NCBI GenBank assembly: GCA_000231825.2
Contig: JH720320.1
Coordinates: 376,019-440,018, forward strand
DNA from: Tetrahymena elliotti 4EA
Lineage: Eukaryota > Ciliophora > Oligohymenophorea > Hymenostomatida > Tetrahymenidae
DNA length: 64,000 bases
Direction of reading: 5' to 3'
A program made the translations under genes and the position numbers. The notes below the pieces were generated by a model. The model was not told the DNA's origin, searched no databases, and was given only the letters and a program-made list of their open reading frames with translations. This document shows positions 39,810 to 52,330 of the stretch, in pieces (position 1 is the first letter of the stretch; every line of letters starts with the position of its first letter).

Positions 39810-41144
39810 GTTAATTTATGAAAACAACATTAATACACCACTAAAAATAATTTTTTTGAGTTTTAATAGTTCCAAGAAATTCATATAAATTTAATCTATT
39901 CTTCTTATCTGCATTATCAATAATATTAAAAATATGATCTAATTAAAAAATCATGTACAAATTTAAGTATTCCTGCATAATATATATATGTGGTTTTTTA
40001 AACTCATATTCATTTAATTAATGCATTGCGCTCACTCAAAATTTACCATTTATGTATGAAAGAAAACACATCTTTTTATTTAACTCTAAAATCCAATTAA
40101 TTTATAAATTACAAAAATGAAATTTAAAATTAATATTTCTATCAACATTACCAACACAATCAACAATAAATGAATGTTTTTAGACATAAATGATAGTTTT
40201 GAATCTATTTTTACTGATGCTGGTAACATTTTTAAATAAAAGTTGCACAAATTTAGTTACATTGAATTTAAAATGGAATTTAATAAATAAGAATTACAAA
40301 ATTAGATATTTTAAATTTATAATATTTTATATTTAGAAAATAAGTTTTGTAAATTTATAAAATCTTTTATTTAAAAAAAGTAAGTAGAGCAAATAAAAAT
40401 TTAAAAAATAACGAATATACAATTTAAAATAAAAATGAGAAAAAAGCGCCAGATTAAAAAAATAAGATATTAGATTTATGTGAGTGAAATGATGAATGAA
40501 TTTAATTTGATATTTATTTTGTTTGACCAATTGATTTAATCACTCATTAATTTGTTTGCTTGTAATTTAAGAATTTTGAAAATATACAAATTTTAAATAT
40601 TTATATATATATATATATATTTTTAATTATTTGAAGAATTTATTAGGAGAAGAAAATTCACTATCAAATTTATTATCAAACCTTTCTATCAAAACATAGA
40701 GTTAGCTTATCATGGAGAGAGATATTATAATTTCTGGATTTTGCGATATCTCAAAAAGATATATATTGATATTGATTGTATCTTATTGATAGAGCAATGA
40801 AGATTTTTGAAATATTGAATTTTCAAAAGATCTTCTTTTGCAAATGATTTGCATAAATTTCTATGTATATAAATGAATGAATGAACAAAGGAGCATTTAT
40901 TTATTTGTTTTTAAGATTTTTGAAAATAAAGAAAAAACAAATAAAAATAAATAAGATATATAAATATATTAATTTTTGTTAAAGAAAACAAAAAATTAAA
41001 AAAATCAAATATATTTCATATTTTATCAAATAATTTATTTAACAATAAAACAAAAAAATAATTAATTAAATAAATTAAAAAAAACCAAAAAAGTATTTTT
41101 AAAAGATTAAACAAATAAACAAACAAACAAATAATATAATCAAA
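39810..41144. other. Spacer between CCT4 and CCT8
   Basis: About 1.3 kb of A/T-rich DNA containing the CCT8 promoter and a strongly A-rich leader just before 41145. A TA dinucleotide repeat is listed separately. No gene was seen. Confidence 0.5.
40602..40620. repeat. TA dinucleotide repeat
   Basis: About nine TA units in the CCT8 upstream region. A simple repeat. Confidence 0.85.
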
Positions 41145-43948
41145 ATGGCCCTTTCTTCTGCTTACGGTATCAACAGTCTTCTTAAAGAAGTAAAATATTA
41201 TAAATAATAAAACTGCTCTCTTTCATAGCTTACTACCAATAGCCCTTATTAAAAAATAATTTTCAGCATCAAGCCTAACAATTTTCGTCAAATATCAGAA
41301 ATCTATGCAGCCAATTTATTAATAGCATACACAATTTAGACTCATTTATGAACAAATTTGTTAAAAAATCTAAAAGGATCCCACAAATTTGATTCTATTG
41401 AAATATTTTTTAAATAGGAAAGCTTGAAAAAGTTTCTCTAAGCAAACCATTAGCTTATAATTATTAATAGATTTAAATAACTCCATAAATTATGAAAATG
41501 ATTTCTTTAATGTGTTTAGTTTTATTTATTGAAAAAGGGCTCTCTTCAAAACAAACTATTTGATTACGTCTTTTTTATTAATTCATTTCTAATTACATTT
41601 AAAAGGGACACAGACACTTCTCCGGTATGGAAGAAGCTTTGTTGAAGAACATTAACGCTTGCAAGGAAATCTCTAACATGACCAAGACCTCCCTCGGTCC
41701 CAATGGTAATTATTAATTAATTCCATAAATGAAAATTTAGCAAAATACTGTAGAGAGAGAATAAAGAATAACCAAACATTCATATTAGCTGATAGCATAG
41801 AGAAACATAAAAGTTATGCATAAACAAAATTAGGATTTTAACTTCAATTTAAGATTAACTTAGAAGAATATGCAAAGATATTTCTTTTAAGAATAAAAAC
41901 TCTACAAACAGCTTTTAAATACTTTATGATATTTACAAATTGTTATAATTATAGGTATGAAGAAGATGGTTATCAATCACCTTGATAAGATTTTTGTTAC
42001 TTCTGATGCTGCCACCATCATGCAAGAAGTAAATATTTATTTATTTATTTTGATAAAGAAAATATAAGTATAACAAATAATATAAGACAATAAACAAATA
42101 AATTTATTTTATTAATATACTTTATAGTCAAATGCAATCAATTTTATTTAATTATAGTCTTTAATAAGTTTACTTAAGCAAAATAAAATGTATTAAACTA
42201 AATTTATTTTATTATTAAGTTAGAAGTCTAACACCCTGCTGCTAAAATGATTGTTATGGCTGCCAAGATGTAAGAAAGCGAATGTGGTGATGCCACTAAC
42301 TTTGTTATTGCTTTTGCTGGTGAACTCCTCAGCTAAGCTGAATCTTTAATTAAGATGGGTCTCCACCCCTCTTAAATTATTGCTGGTTACGAAAAGGCTC
42401 TCAAGGCTACCATTTCTCTCCTCCCCACTCTTTCTAGCTACAACGTTGAAGATCCTTCTAATTTGGAATAAGTTAACAAGGCTATCAAGGCTTCTCTTTC
42501 TTCTAAGCTTGTCCAGTAAAGCATTTATCAAAAGAAATCTAATATAATAAACTAAATTCTTCTTATTTTATTTTAATAGCCATGCTGACTTCTTCTCCAA
42601 GATTGTTTCATAAGCTTGTATTAACAGTAAGCCTGATAATGACAGCGATTTCGATTTGGAATACGTTAGAGTAGCTAAAATTTTGGGTGCCTCTGTTGAT
42701 GATTCCTACGTCCAATAAGGTTTAATTATTACTAGAAACTCCGAAGGTTCTATCACCAGAGTTACCAACCCTAAGGTTGCTGTCTACTCTTGCCCTCTTG
42801 ATACTCAATAAGCTGAAACCAAGGGAACAGTTTTAATTAACAATGCTGAATAACTCCTCAATTACACTAAATCTGAAGTAAATTTCAAAAAATTGAAGAT
42901 TTTTTTGTTTATTTATAATCTAAATAAAAATAATTAAAAATAGGAAGCTCACGCTGAATCTATTGTAAAAAAAATTGCTGATTCTGGTATTAACTTGATC
43001 ATTGCTGGTGGTTCCATCTCTGAAATTGTTTTACATTACATTGAAAAATATAAAATGATGGTTGTTAAGTGTACTTCCAAGTTTGAATTAAAGAGAATTT
43101 GCAAGGCTTTGGGTGCTTCTCCCGTTGCCAGATTAGATGCTCCTAACCCCGAAGAAATCGGCTTCTGCGACTATGCTTCCGTTGAAGAAATTGGTTCTCA
43201 AAAAGTCACCATTATTAAGAAGGAAAGCTCTGACTGTAAATTAAATACTATCGTTTTGAGAGGTTCTACCCTTAACCTTTTGGACGATATTGAACGTGCT
43301 ATTGATGATGGTGTCAATGTTTACAGATGTCTCCTCAAGGATGGCAAGTTTGGTAATTGAACTAAAATTTTTCTTACAACTAATTAATTATTTTTAATCT
43401 AATTAAGTCCCTGGTGCTGGTGCCACTGAAGCCATCTTGTCACACAAGTTATAATAAGATGCTAAGAGCTTAGAAGATCTCTCTTAATATGCTTTCAACA
43501 GATTTGCTTTATCCTTTGAAATTATTCCTAGAATTTTATCTGATAATGCTGGTTTAAATTCTAATGAAATCATTCCTAAGCTCAACACTGCCAACGAAGA
43601 AGAACCTTACGGTATTGATATTGAAGTAATTACATAAAATTTTTATTCATAAAAACAATTAATTTATATTAATTTTTAAATAAAAGAATGGCTCTATTAA
43701 GAAATCCTCTGAATTAGCTGTCTATGACCATTTACAAAGTAAGTTATGGGCTATTAGATTATCTGCTGATGCTGCTATTACTATCCTCAGGGTTGATTAG
43801 GTAAGATTACTTAATTTATACATTTGTATGCAAAATTAAAATTTTATTTGATTAATTTTTTTTATTATTATTATAGATCGTTATTGCTAAGCAAGCTGGC
43901 GGTCCTAAGATGAACCAATAAAAGGGTCACTGGGACGACTAAGAATGA
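41145..43948 (+). CDS. CCT8: T-complex protein 1 subunit theta (CCT8), about 541 aa
   Basis: Theta subunit of the cytosolic chaperonin. Exons: 41145-41189, 41606-41705, 41955-42028, 42220-42515, 42580-42877, 42944-43352, 43408-43625, 43687-43800 and 43877-43948, with consistent phases. Recognisable parts: GINSLLKEGHRHFSGMEEA at the start (as in other theta subunits), TSLGPNGMKKMV, the nucleotide motif as GDATN (96-100) where most subunits have GDGT, VRVAKILGASVDDS, SPVARLDAPNPEEIG, VPGAGATE (with GAG at the usual GGG site, as in theta), and a C-terminal QAGGPK. The TAA/TAG codons for Gln and the codon bias match CCT4. The start at 41145 gives the family N terminus. The splice at 42516 puts a His-His at the junction, which is the least certain join. 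Confidence 0.95.
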
Positions 43949-44105
43949 GGAATTTGAGTAGTTTCAAAAATTAAATAGTAATAACCACAATACACCAATA
44001 ACAACTTTAATTCAATATCACAAATTTAATAACCAAATTATTTTATTTTTCATTCAAAATATAATATAACATAAATTTTGTAAGCAGATATGCCACTTAC
44101 AATTC

Positions 44106-44372
44106 TCAAATCAAATCACACTATCTATATTCTTCATTCATTCTTAACTTACAAAAATTAACTTAAATAAAATATAGCTAGTCTTGATTTTAGTTGTTTT
44201 TAATTATATATTCTATTTCAGGTTTTGGATAATACTCTAATTCAGTTCTAAATCCCTTCAAATTACTTTCATTTCTTAAATTCTCTTTAATTTTCATCAT
44301 AGATTACACAAAGGTTTTTACATTTCCACTTAATTGGTTTTGGATATAATACTACAAAATTATTATCACATG
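44106..44372 (-). CDS. Coding-like exon or small gene, unresolved
   Basis: A minus-strand frame ending in TGA at 44106-44108 reads like protein: FRTELEYYPKPEIEYIIKNN near its middle, preceded by MMKIKENLRNESNLKG. The ATG at 44300 would give 64 residues. The frame stays open upstream to an AG at about 44373, so it may be the last exon of a longer gene whose other exons are uncertain. No family is recognised. It does not belong to the neighbouring minus-strand gene, which has its own stop at 45041. Confidence 0.35.
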
Positions 44373-44704
44373 ACAATAAGAAATTTTAAAAATGAAATAA
44401 TATTTTCACATTTTTGAAAGATTCATTAAAAAAGAAAAATATTTATGAAAAAAGAAAAATATAGTTTAACTCTTATTTAACAAAAAATATAAATGTTATC
44501 AAAAGTAGGTTCATATCAAATCTTAAAACATTAAATACTAAATTTTTAATAATTTTAAATTGAATCTAAGAATAAAAAGTTTCATTTTTTTTTGATTAAT
44601 TTTATTTAGTTAAAAAAACAATAAAATACTTTGATAATTTTTAAGATTCAAACAATATTTAAAATATGTTGAAGAAATATTAAATCATGAAAATAATAAG
44701 GGAA

Positions 44705-44900
44705 TCAAAGAATTTCATTAAAAATCTTCAAATTTAAACAAATATATTTATCTTTTTCACATGAGTGTAGATTGTCGTGATTAAATTCTTTTTGAATAAA
44801 AGTAGTATTTTCATTTTAATGAGTAATATCAGATTGGACAAAATTATTTTTTTTAAATAAACTCAAACTATTTTTGCATGAAAGGTGTGTATTTAAGTTA
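44705..44900 (-). other. Coding-like fragment of the same unresolved locus
   Basis: A minus-strand frame ending in TGA at 44705-44707 contains FVQSDITHQNENTTFIQKEF and HDNLHSCEKDKYICLN, which look like real protein. There is no in-frame ATG; an exon starting after an AG near 44880 is likely. I could not join it to the 44106-44372 exon with a phase-consistent GT...AG intron, so the model is left open. Confidence 0.3.
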
Positions 44901-45040
44901 ATTAGGCTAGTTAAAATGATTTAATAGAAAAATGGAAATAAATTAATTTGTATTCAAATTAAATTATCATTGGGCTGATATAAAATAAAAACATATTGAA
45001 AATGTATGATATTATTAACTTTATTTAACTATTTTATTTT

Positions 45041-47571
45041 TCATTAAGCATCTCCTTCTGGTTGTTCACCTCCTCCTTATTGTTGCATGGCTTGTGCTGC
45101 ATTAATTTATTGTAATTTAATTAACTCTTCTCTTTTTCTTTGAACTTCTATTTCATGAGGTGTTGGGTCAGGTTCAAACCAATTAGGATCTTCTCTAGGA
45201 TCAATTTTAGTTGGAATAAGATTTTCTTCTCCTGAGTATACATCAATAATTCTAGAGATTAATTCATTCCAAGTAAATCTTCTGAAATTGTTGAGCTTTT
45301 GAGCAAGTTCAATAATTTTTTTATCTAAACCATCAACTCTATGATCATCATAACATTTATTAGGATTAGCAATAGATCTAAATTTATGCTCTTTCAATAT
45401 TTCAGGGAAATTCCAAAGCTCTGGGGGACGAACTATATTCATTCTAATATTTGAATTTTCTCTTTCACTCAATTCTAAATAATAAGGAGTTTCATTCTTG
45501 TCCTTCTTATCACCTCTCTTTTACTTTGTAGTCAAACCAATTCTAAATTAAAAAATTTTTGTTAATATTTCTTGAGATAATTTGTATTTATAAAATAAGA
45601 AGTAAAGAAGAGGAGTTTTACTTAATATAGGAATCTTCGATATCTTATTACACAGCTTCATTAATATGTCTTAACATCTCTGCACATTCTTCTATTTCTT
45701 CACGAACTTCTTCACCTATTAAATTTTCTAAATACCAATATCTTCCATAAATTGCTTCATCTCCTTCTAGCTCCTTATTTTTATTAAAAAATATCAATTA
45801 ATTTCTGGTAATAATTAAATTGATATTACTTTGTATTCGATAGGAATAGGTTCTTCTTCTTATTTATCTTCTTTCTTTACTGGAGAAGTTGCTTTTTAAG
45901 GTGATGTTAAATTCATTTTGCTTTTTAAGGAAACAGTTGTTTCTTCCATAACTTTTTTCTCTTCCATACGTTTCTTGAGAGGGGAATTGGCACGTTCTTC
46001 CTCTTTAATTTTATTTAGTATTGAGAGCTTTTCAGATTAAATACGTAGCTTTTCTTCTCTTTCTTTTTTGGCAAATTTCCAATTCAAGATGTGTTAAATC
46101 TACTTAAAGATAATTAACTGAGGAATAGCAAGTTTGGTAATATTCTCATCTTTTTTGAGTAAATTTTCTTTAATTTTTTCATCACTTTTGTAAATAAGAC
46201 CAATTATGTTATAGAAAAAGTTAAGTTAATCTCTCTTAAGAGGATTGCCAATAATTTTTTCTGCGATAAGATCAACATTAATTAAAAGTTCAATGCATTT
46301 CATAAGCTTTTCATTAGAATGAAGAGGTATTCTCCAGTAATTGATGCCATAAACTTTCATCTCTATCAAGCATTTTTACATTTTCATAAAACAATCATTA
46401 AGAGGTTTTAAATATTTGCTTTCGACAGGGTTCTTTTCCCACCCTGTAATATGAATTTTATAAAAAAGTCTCTTGCAATCTGGAAGACAGCTTATATTTG
46501 GTTTAATGCTTTCCTAAATTATAAAAATAAATTTGTTGTAATTTCAAAATTAAAGCTGCTGAAAAATTTACTTCAAAAAGAACTCTAAATACTTCTTAAA
46601 GATGAGTAATATACTTTTTAACAATAACTCTAGACATAAAATCTCTAACTTCCTTTTCTACTTCAGGTTTATAAGTAATCATGAATTATCTATATTGGTT
46701 GTTAATATCAATTAAATTAGTTAATGGTTCAAGCACCTTAGCCTTTTAGTTAAATAAAACATATTTTAAATAAGAGAAAAATAAATCTACTTTTGCTTAA
46801 AAACTTTGTGAAAAATAAGTTTTATAAGATTTTCATAAACGAAATAATAAGAATATATTATTATTATTATCAAATAATCAAGTTACAATTTTTTAGTCAT
46901 AGATTTCTGGATGACCTGATTTGACGTGAGGAGTAAAGAATTTTACAAATTCTTTCATAATTTTAATAACTTCTTTTTTAGCCTTTTAAAAGGTTTCAGG
47001 GTCAAGATCATCTATGTCCTTAATAAATTTCATAACATCAATGAATTTATGTCTGCAAAAATAACTTCTATCTGCATGTTCTTTAGTGACACCACAACGA
47101 ATACCATCAATAATAATCTTTTCAGTTTCTTTATCTTCACGACCAAAGAAGAAACTTCTAACATGTTCATGCTTGAATTCTTTCAATTTACCCAACTTAA
47201 CCTAATAAAATCAGAAAAAATTTTAGTTCGCTATTATTTTTTTGTAAATTAATTCTTATTTTTCTATGAATTGAAAATGCTAAACAGGAAATATAAATAA
47301 GGTAAAGTATATTCTCTGTTTTACAATTTAACTACTTAAATCTCATTAAAAAATAAATAATCATTACCTTCATCAATTTGAAGAATCCAACAAGTTCATT
47401 AAGATACAAATACCAAGGACCAGTAAAATCTTTTGTGGTTTCTGTTATATAATCATAATTTTCTAACATCATTGCAATTTTTTTGATCTATGCATATTCC
47501 GGAGAGCCCTTCCATTATTCAAATTGCTATCTTTAAACTTCGGGATCAACTTTTTTCTTTCTTGGAGGCAT
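45041..47571 (-). CDS. Conserved-looking hypothetical protein, about 675 aa, six exons
   Basis: I do not recognise the family. Start ATG 47571 (MPPRKKKVDPEV, a basic nuclear-signal-like start); introns 47202-47367, 46743-46886, 46514-46571, 45774-45829 and 45543-45621; stop TGA 45041-45043. All phases agree, so the model is solid. The N-terminal 400 residues are helical with many aromatic and charged residues (KGSPEYAQIKK, GPWYLYLNELVGFF, KHEHVRSFFFGREDKE, VYGINYWRIP). A Lys/Glu coiled-coil and a Ser/Pro-containing basic linker follow (SPLKKRMEEKK). The C-terminal part has IRMNIVRPPELWNFPEILKE and DPREDPNWFEPDPTPHEIE, then a Gln-rich tail. Codon use and low repeat content suggest a conserved, well-expressed protein. 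Nuclear location is inferred from the basic N terminus only. Confidence 0.78.
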
Positions 47572-48930
47572 TTTAATCTAATTTTTTGAACTATGCTATT
47601 TTAAGCGTTTATTTTGTTGATTATAATATAATTATTTGATGGAGATTTTTTTAACTTTTTGGGTCTCCTCTTTTTCTTAATTTTTGGTTTGTTACCTTTT
47701 TAAGATTTTAATATAACAAATTAATTAATTTAAAACCTCTTGTTTCTTGTTATTTAATAAGAAAAAAGATAAGAGAAAACTTTATAATCCATCCATAATT
47801 GATTTATAATCTAATTTTTAATAGAAAAGTATGTTGTATTTATTAAAGATATTTTTCATTCAAAACATCTCCTTACTTATCAATTAACACACAAAATTTC
47901 CTATATATGTTGATAACGAACATAATAACTAACTAACCAACTAACAAACGACTGGTTGATTGATTCTTCATTTTTTGTTAACTCACTCATTTTATTATAA
48001 ATAATTGTTTGATGTCTATAAAATAATTATATATTTATTTTTCAACCTTTTTAAAATAAATTAAAAATTCATAAATAAGATAAATACTTACATGATCCAG
48101 CAAAAATTATAAAATTAATTGATAAATTTATTACTTTTAATATGAATTAATGAATGGATTTATTTCTCTAAAAAAGATTTTAATAAAAATAAAATAATTA
48201 ATTTTATTTCAATGCTTTTTTGTTTGAAATTAGTAAAAACAAACTTTTATTTTTAAAATATTTTACAAAAAAAAAGAGCTCCTAAAATAACTATTTAAAA
48301 TAAAAGAAAATTAAGCCTTTTACTTGCATGAATGTTTAAATTAAAGTTTTGAATAATATTATTTTAAAAATAATGGATAAAACATTTTTAAATAATTTTT
48401 TTTGATTTTGTAGGTTTTAAAAATTAATTAAATATTTTATTTTTTTTGCTCATATAAATATATAGAAATATGTAAATTTATATTTAATTATTTGGTTTAC
48501 TTTTCAAATAAATTGTCTAAAATTCTTAGAAATATTAAGAGTTCGTTCAAAGATATCTCTTTGCAAAAGTAGAATAAATTTTTAATTTTGTATTTGTATA
48601 CTTAGGAGCTCAAAAATATTTGTGTTTTGGTAGAAAATTAATTAAATAAGCAGAGAGAGAAATAAATATTTATTTTTTTATTTATTTTTTAATGAGCAAG
48701 TAAGTGTGAATAAAAATGAGAAAGGAAGTTTTTTGAAATAATTTTGATGAATTAAGTTAGAACAGATTTAAATAAAAAGTTATCTATATGTAATAATATA
48801 TTATGCAAGTTAGCTTACATAAAGAAGCAATTAGTTAAATTTAAATCTATATTTCTATTATTCACATATACAATAGATATATTTTCATAATATTTTAAAT
48901 TTTTGCTACGCTCCATTTACATAAGGTTCT
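47572..48930. other. AT-rich spacer
   Basis: Promoter side of the 675-aa gene and 3' side of RPS29, both on the minus strand. Only A/T-rich sequence with poly-A and poly-T runs was seen. Confidence 0.5.
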
Positions 48931-50217
48931 TCATCTGTACTGTTATTTAAATTAATAAATTAATATTAGATTTTAAAAAAATAAACTGTTATTTTTAAAA
49001 TAAAATCATAATCATCATTCTAAAAGAGCATAAAATCATTTTTCACCACCAAATTTTAACAAATTATTTTATTTTAGTCCACCAACAAATCCTTTTAAAA
49101 ACCTAAGCAAATTCAATTTAAAATAGATATTAGCTTTTGAACTGACTAAGAAAGGACTTAGGTAAGTAAAATTAGAAGGAAGATAATGATTGGAAAATAA
49201 CTTGATTTTGTTTGATTTTTTTAATAGTATTGATTGGTTATTATTGTTTTGTATCCATTTAGCGAATCCTAAATTATATCAAAATATTATAGGGATTATG
49301 AAATGGTAATTTCTTTCTCCATACATAAGTTAATTACTCTATGCAGAGAATAATATATGCGGTATGGATTTCTTCTACTATTTTCAAACAAATCGCTATT
49401 TATCTTTTGCTTTTAATACATATCACTTCCTTTTAGTTATTCTAAATACATTTTTTATCCTTGTCTTAGTCCTTTTATTAGTTGCTAATCCTGTTCTATA
49501 TATCTCTAATAAATTGAATTGTTCTTATTATTCTAAAGAATTCCAGATGAGTTTATTTATATCTTTTGCTTAGTCTCTAAATAAGTTCGTAATAGCTCAG
49601 CACATTCTAAAACAAAGTACTCCTTTACTTGGGTTTTAAGAGGCTACTTAAGATCAAAATCACTTGATTAACTTACAGCTGTCAAAATATTTTTTGTATT
49701 CTTAGTCCGATTTTAATAGTCATTTGTTTAAAGTTCATCTTTATTGTCAAGTTAGCGATTTAGCTAAATGAAAATGGAACTAATTAAAGTTAAATTTATT
49801 TTACAAATAAATTTAAGATTCATTGATATATGGTGGACGATTTTAAATTTTTGCAGTTTTTAGCATGGCCAAAAATTCCAAGAACAAGATAAACTATGGC
49901 GGCACTAACTTAAATTCTATTATTAACTTCTTAATCTATTAACACTCGGTGGTAATTAATTTAGTTAAACTTTTTGGTAATCCATGCTCATAGAATGATA
50001 ATTTATTGATTGGTTAAAATTAAATATGATTGATTAATTTGCTATTGCTATATGTTACCTTGACGAAACCGATGTGAGGAGCTTATTCTCTGAAGCATCT
50101 TCTGCAAGTCATCATTTCATACTTGGTAATAAGACCTTATCTGGCACCACAAACTCTGCATTCCTTAGAGTCTTTACCGTAGTTTCTGGGGTGAGTTCTC
50201 CACAATTTGTTAGGCAT
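48931..50217 (-). CDS. RPS29: 40S ribosomal protein S29 (uS14), 55 aa
   Basis: Small zinc-binding protein of the 40S head. Exon 1, 50059-50217, encodes 53 residues starting MPNKLWRTHPRNYGKDSKEC and ending HIGFVK. The zinc ligands are C20, C23, C38 and C41 (CX2C-X14-CX2C), with GLITKYEMMTCRRCFR. A GTAACA donor follows Lys53. The frame needs only a short tail, and an AG followed by TAC AGA TGA (Tyr-Arg-stop) lies at 48931-48939, giving a 9-nt last exon and a 1,119-nt intron at 48940-50058. Tyr-Arg fits the ciliate version as I remember it, and total length fits the family (about 56 aa). The first exon is certain; the distant last exon is inferred. The G/C-rich exon 1 and an A-rich leader fit high expression. 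Confidence 0.85.
48940..50058 (-). other. Long intron of RPS29
   Basis: This 1.1-kb interval lies between the donor after Lys53 and the proposed last exon. It is less A/T-rich than normal spacers here. On the plus strand a TGA-free frame (ATG 49364, open to 49770) would encode a hydrophobic protein of 136 residues, rich in Phe, Leu and Ile; on the minus strand other frames are also open. I cannot tell a nested gene from chance. No convincing snoRNA boxes were found. Confidence 0.5.
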
Positions 50218-52330
50218 TTTGAATTGGTGTTAAAATATGTGATTATTGTCTTTTTTCTTTGTTTTTTTCTTAATAAATTCTTAATTATTTCAAGCAGCTC
50301 TTTTCTCAAGTAAAAATTTAGTTGTATCTTTTACCCTTTTAAATTTGCCTTTTTCCCTTCTTTCTTATCCTTTAATCTCGTTTTAACCTATACCTTTTTT
50401 TTAAATTTTTCATTTAATTTGCATGACTTTATCAAAAAAAAGTGATCTACCATTAATTATTATCTTTTATGCATATTTCATTCTTCATTTTGCATTAATT
50501 TTTACTTATTTTTTATATTATTTCTTTTGCTTTGATTATTTTTAATAAAAACTATTTCATTTTTCATTATTTATTTTTTTTTTTTCAATTCTTTTTAATT
50601 TTTTTAAATTTATTTTATTATTTTTTCTTTCAAAATTAATTAATTCTATTTAAAAAAAATATATTTCGTAAAATTAAATGAAAATATTTTAAATTAAATT
50701 AATTTTCCAAAACATCCAAAAAATATTGCTTTAAAGTAAAATAGAATTTTTAATTGTAAAATAAATTAATAAATAGAGCACACATTAGATAAAGAATATT
50801 GTTCATTCATTTCTCATTTTGTAAATAAATATTATTATTAAATTTTATAAAAAAAGAAACATTGATACTAATTTATTAATCTTTTTAGTTGATGAATATC
50901 ATATAATTAAATATTTAACGATTAAAATAATACAATATTTCTATCAAAAAAATAAACCAAAATGATAGTAAACAATCTAAAAATATTTTAAAGATAAAAG
51001 AAGAAATAATATTTATTAGCCTTAGAAGTTTTTAAATCCACCTCTCTTTATCATACAGGAACTTTGCACTATCAATAGTTTTTAACAAGATTAATTTAAA
51101 CATCAACCATCATTACCGCAAAGTCAAATAAAGGCAATTATTATTACTGTTAATTAAGCCTCTTTACTGTATTAGAGTTATTGATGCCTCTCAAGCTAAA
51201 AAAATATAATTTTTCTTTATTTATTGAATCAGCATACTTAAGCAATCAAAACCTCTTCTTTTTTTGACAAATTATTTGTCAATAGGAAACAATCTTCAGT
51301 TAATCGATCTTAGTTATTTAATTAGAAAATAATTCTAAACAACTACCAAACTCTCTCTTTTTATTATTTAATATGAAATCTCTAAAATACTTTTTAATTT
51401 AACAAATAAATGGATTCTATCAAAATTATTCATAATTAATATTAGACCTAAAACTGTTCACCTCTCTTTTCCAATAATAAACTCATACTCTTTATTTATT
51501 ATTAATATAAGAAATATAACGAACTATTATAATCTTGAAAAAATATGAAAAATAAATATTCAAAAAAAATAAAAAATAAAACAAATTAAAAATCAATTAA
51601 ATCTAAATCAAAAATGTTTTAAAAATTTACCTAAAATGAAAATAAAATATTACTTAAATTAAAAAGAAACGAAAATATAATTCTAAATATTTTTTTCACT
51701 TTATTGACATTAGATTACTTTTACTTTTTATATTTATTAGTTGTTTGTTAATAGCTATTTAATAATAAATGGTAAAATAATAAACAATTTATAAAAGTCC
51801 CAAATAGCTTTTCTTTATGTTTTGTCAACCATATGTCATAATAATTTTTTTTATTTTGAGAATTATGAAATAAAAAATAATATGATATTTTAAAATCCTT
51901 TTTCATTCTCAAAATTAACTTTTTTTGTTAATTACTTGAGAAATATTAGCGGTATTTAAATGTGTATTTTATTAATACTTACTTTGTTCTCAATTGCATT
52001 AAATTTAAGTGAATCGAATAGAATTTTTAAAGATATTTAGACAATAAACTCTTAGAAGTTAAATTTTAAATAAAATTAATACCATTTAATAGCATTTGAA
52101 ATATAAATCTGATAAAAATAGTATTTAATTTATTATTTATTGTAAATTTAATTTTTAAATTATAAGAATTTATCAAAAAGGTTATAAATTTATCTCATAT
52201 ATAATGTAAAATTTCAAATAGATATTTTTTTAAAAATTATCTAAAATTTATAATAGGTAGAGATTTTCTTTTTTATGTACTTTCTTAAAATTGACTTTTT
52301 TAAAACTAGATTTTTTTAAAAAAATAAACT
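50218..52330. other. RPS29 upstream region and AT-rich spacer
   Basis: The first ~200 nt form the purine-rich (minus strand) leader and promoter of RPS29. The rest is A/T-rich. A slightly G/C-richer part at 51020-51180 holds no recognisable gene or tRNA. Confidence 0.45.

Noticed and set aside
40602..40620. TA repeat as an origin or regulatory element
   Set aside because: A simple TA run in A/T-rich DNA gives no specific evidence for a function.
50112..50309. Plus-strand frames over the RPS29 exon
   Set aside because: They are antisense shadows of the uS14 coding exon, whose zinc ligands and family sequence are unambiguous.
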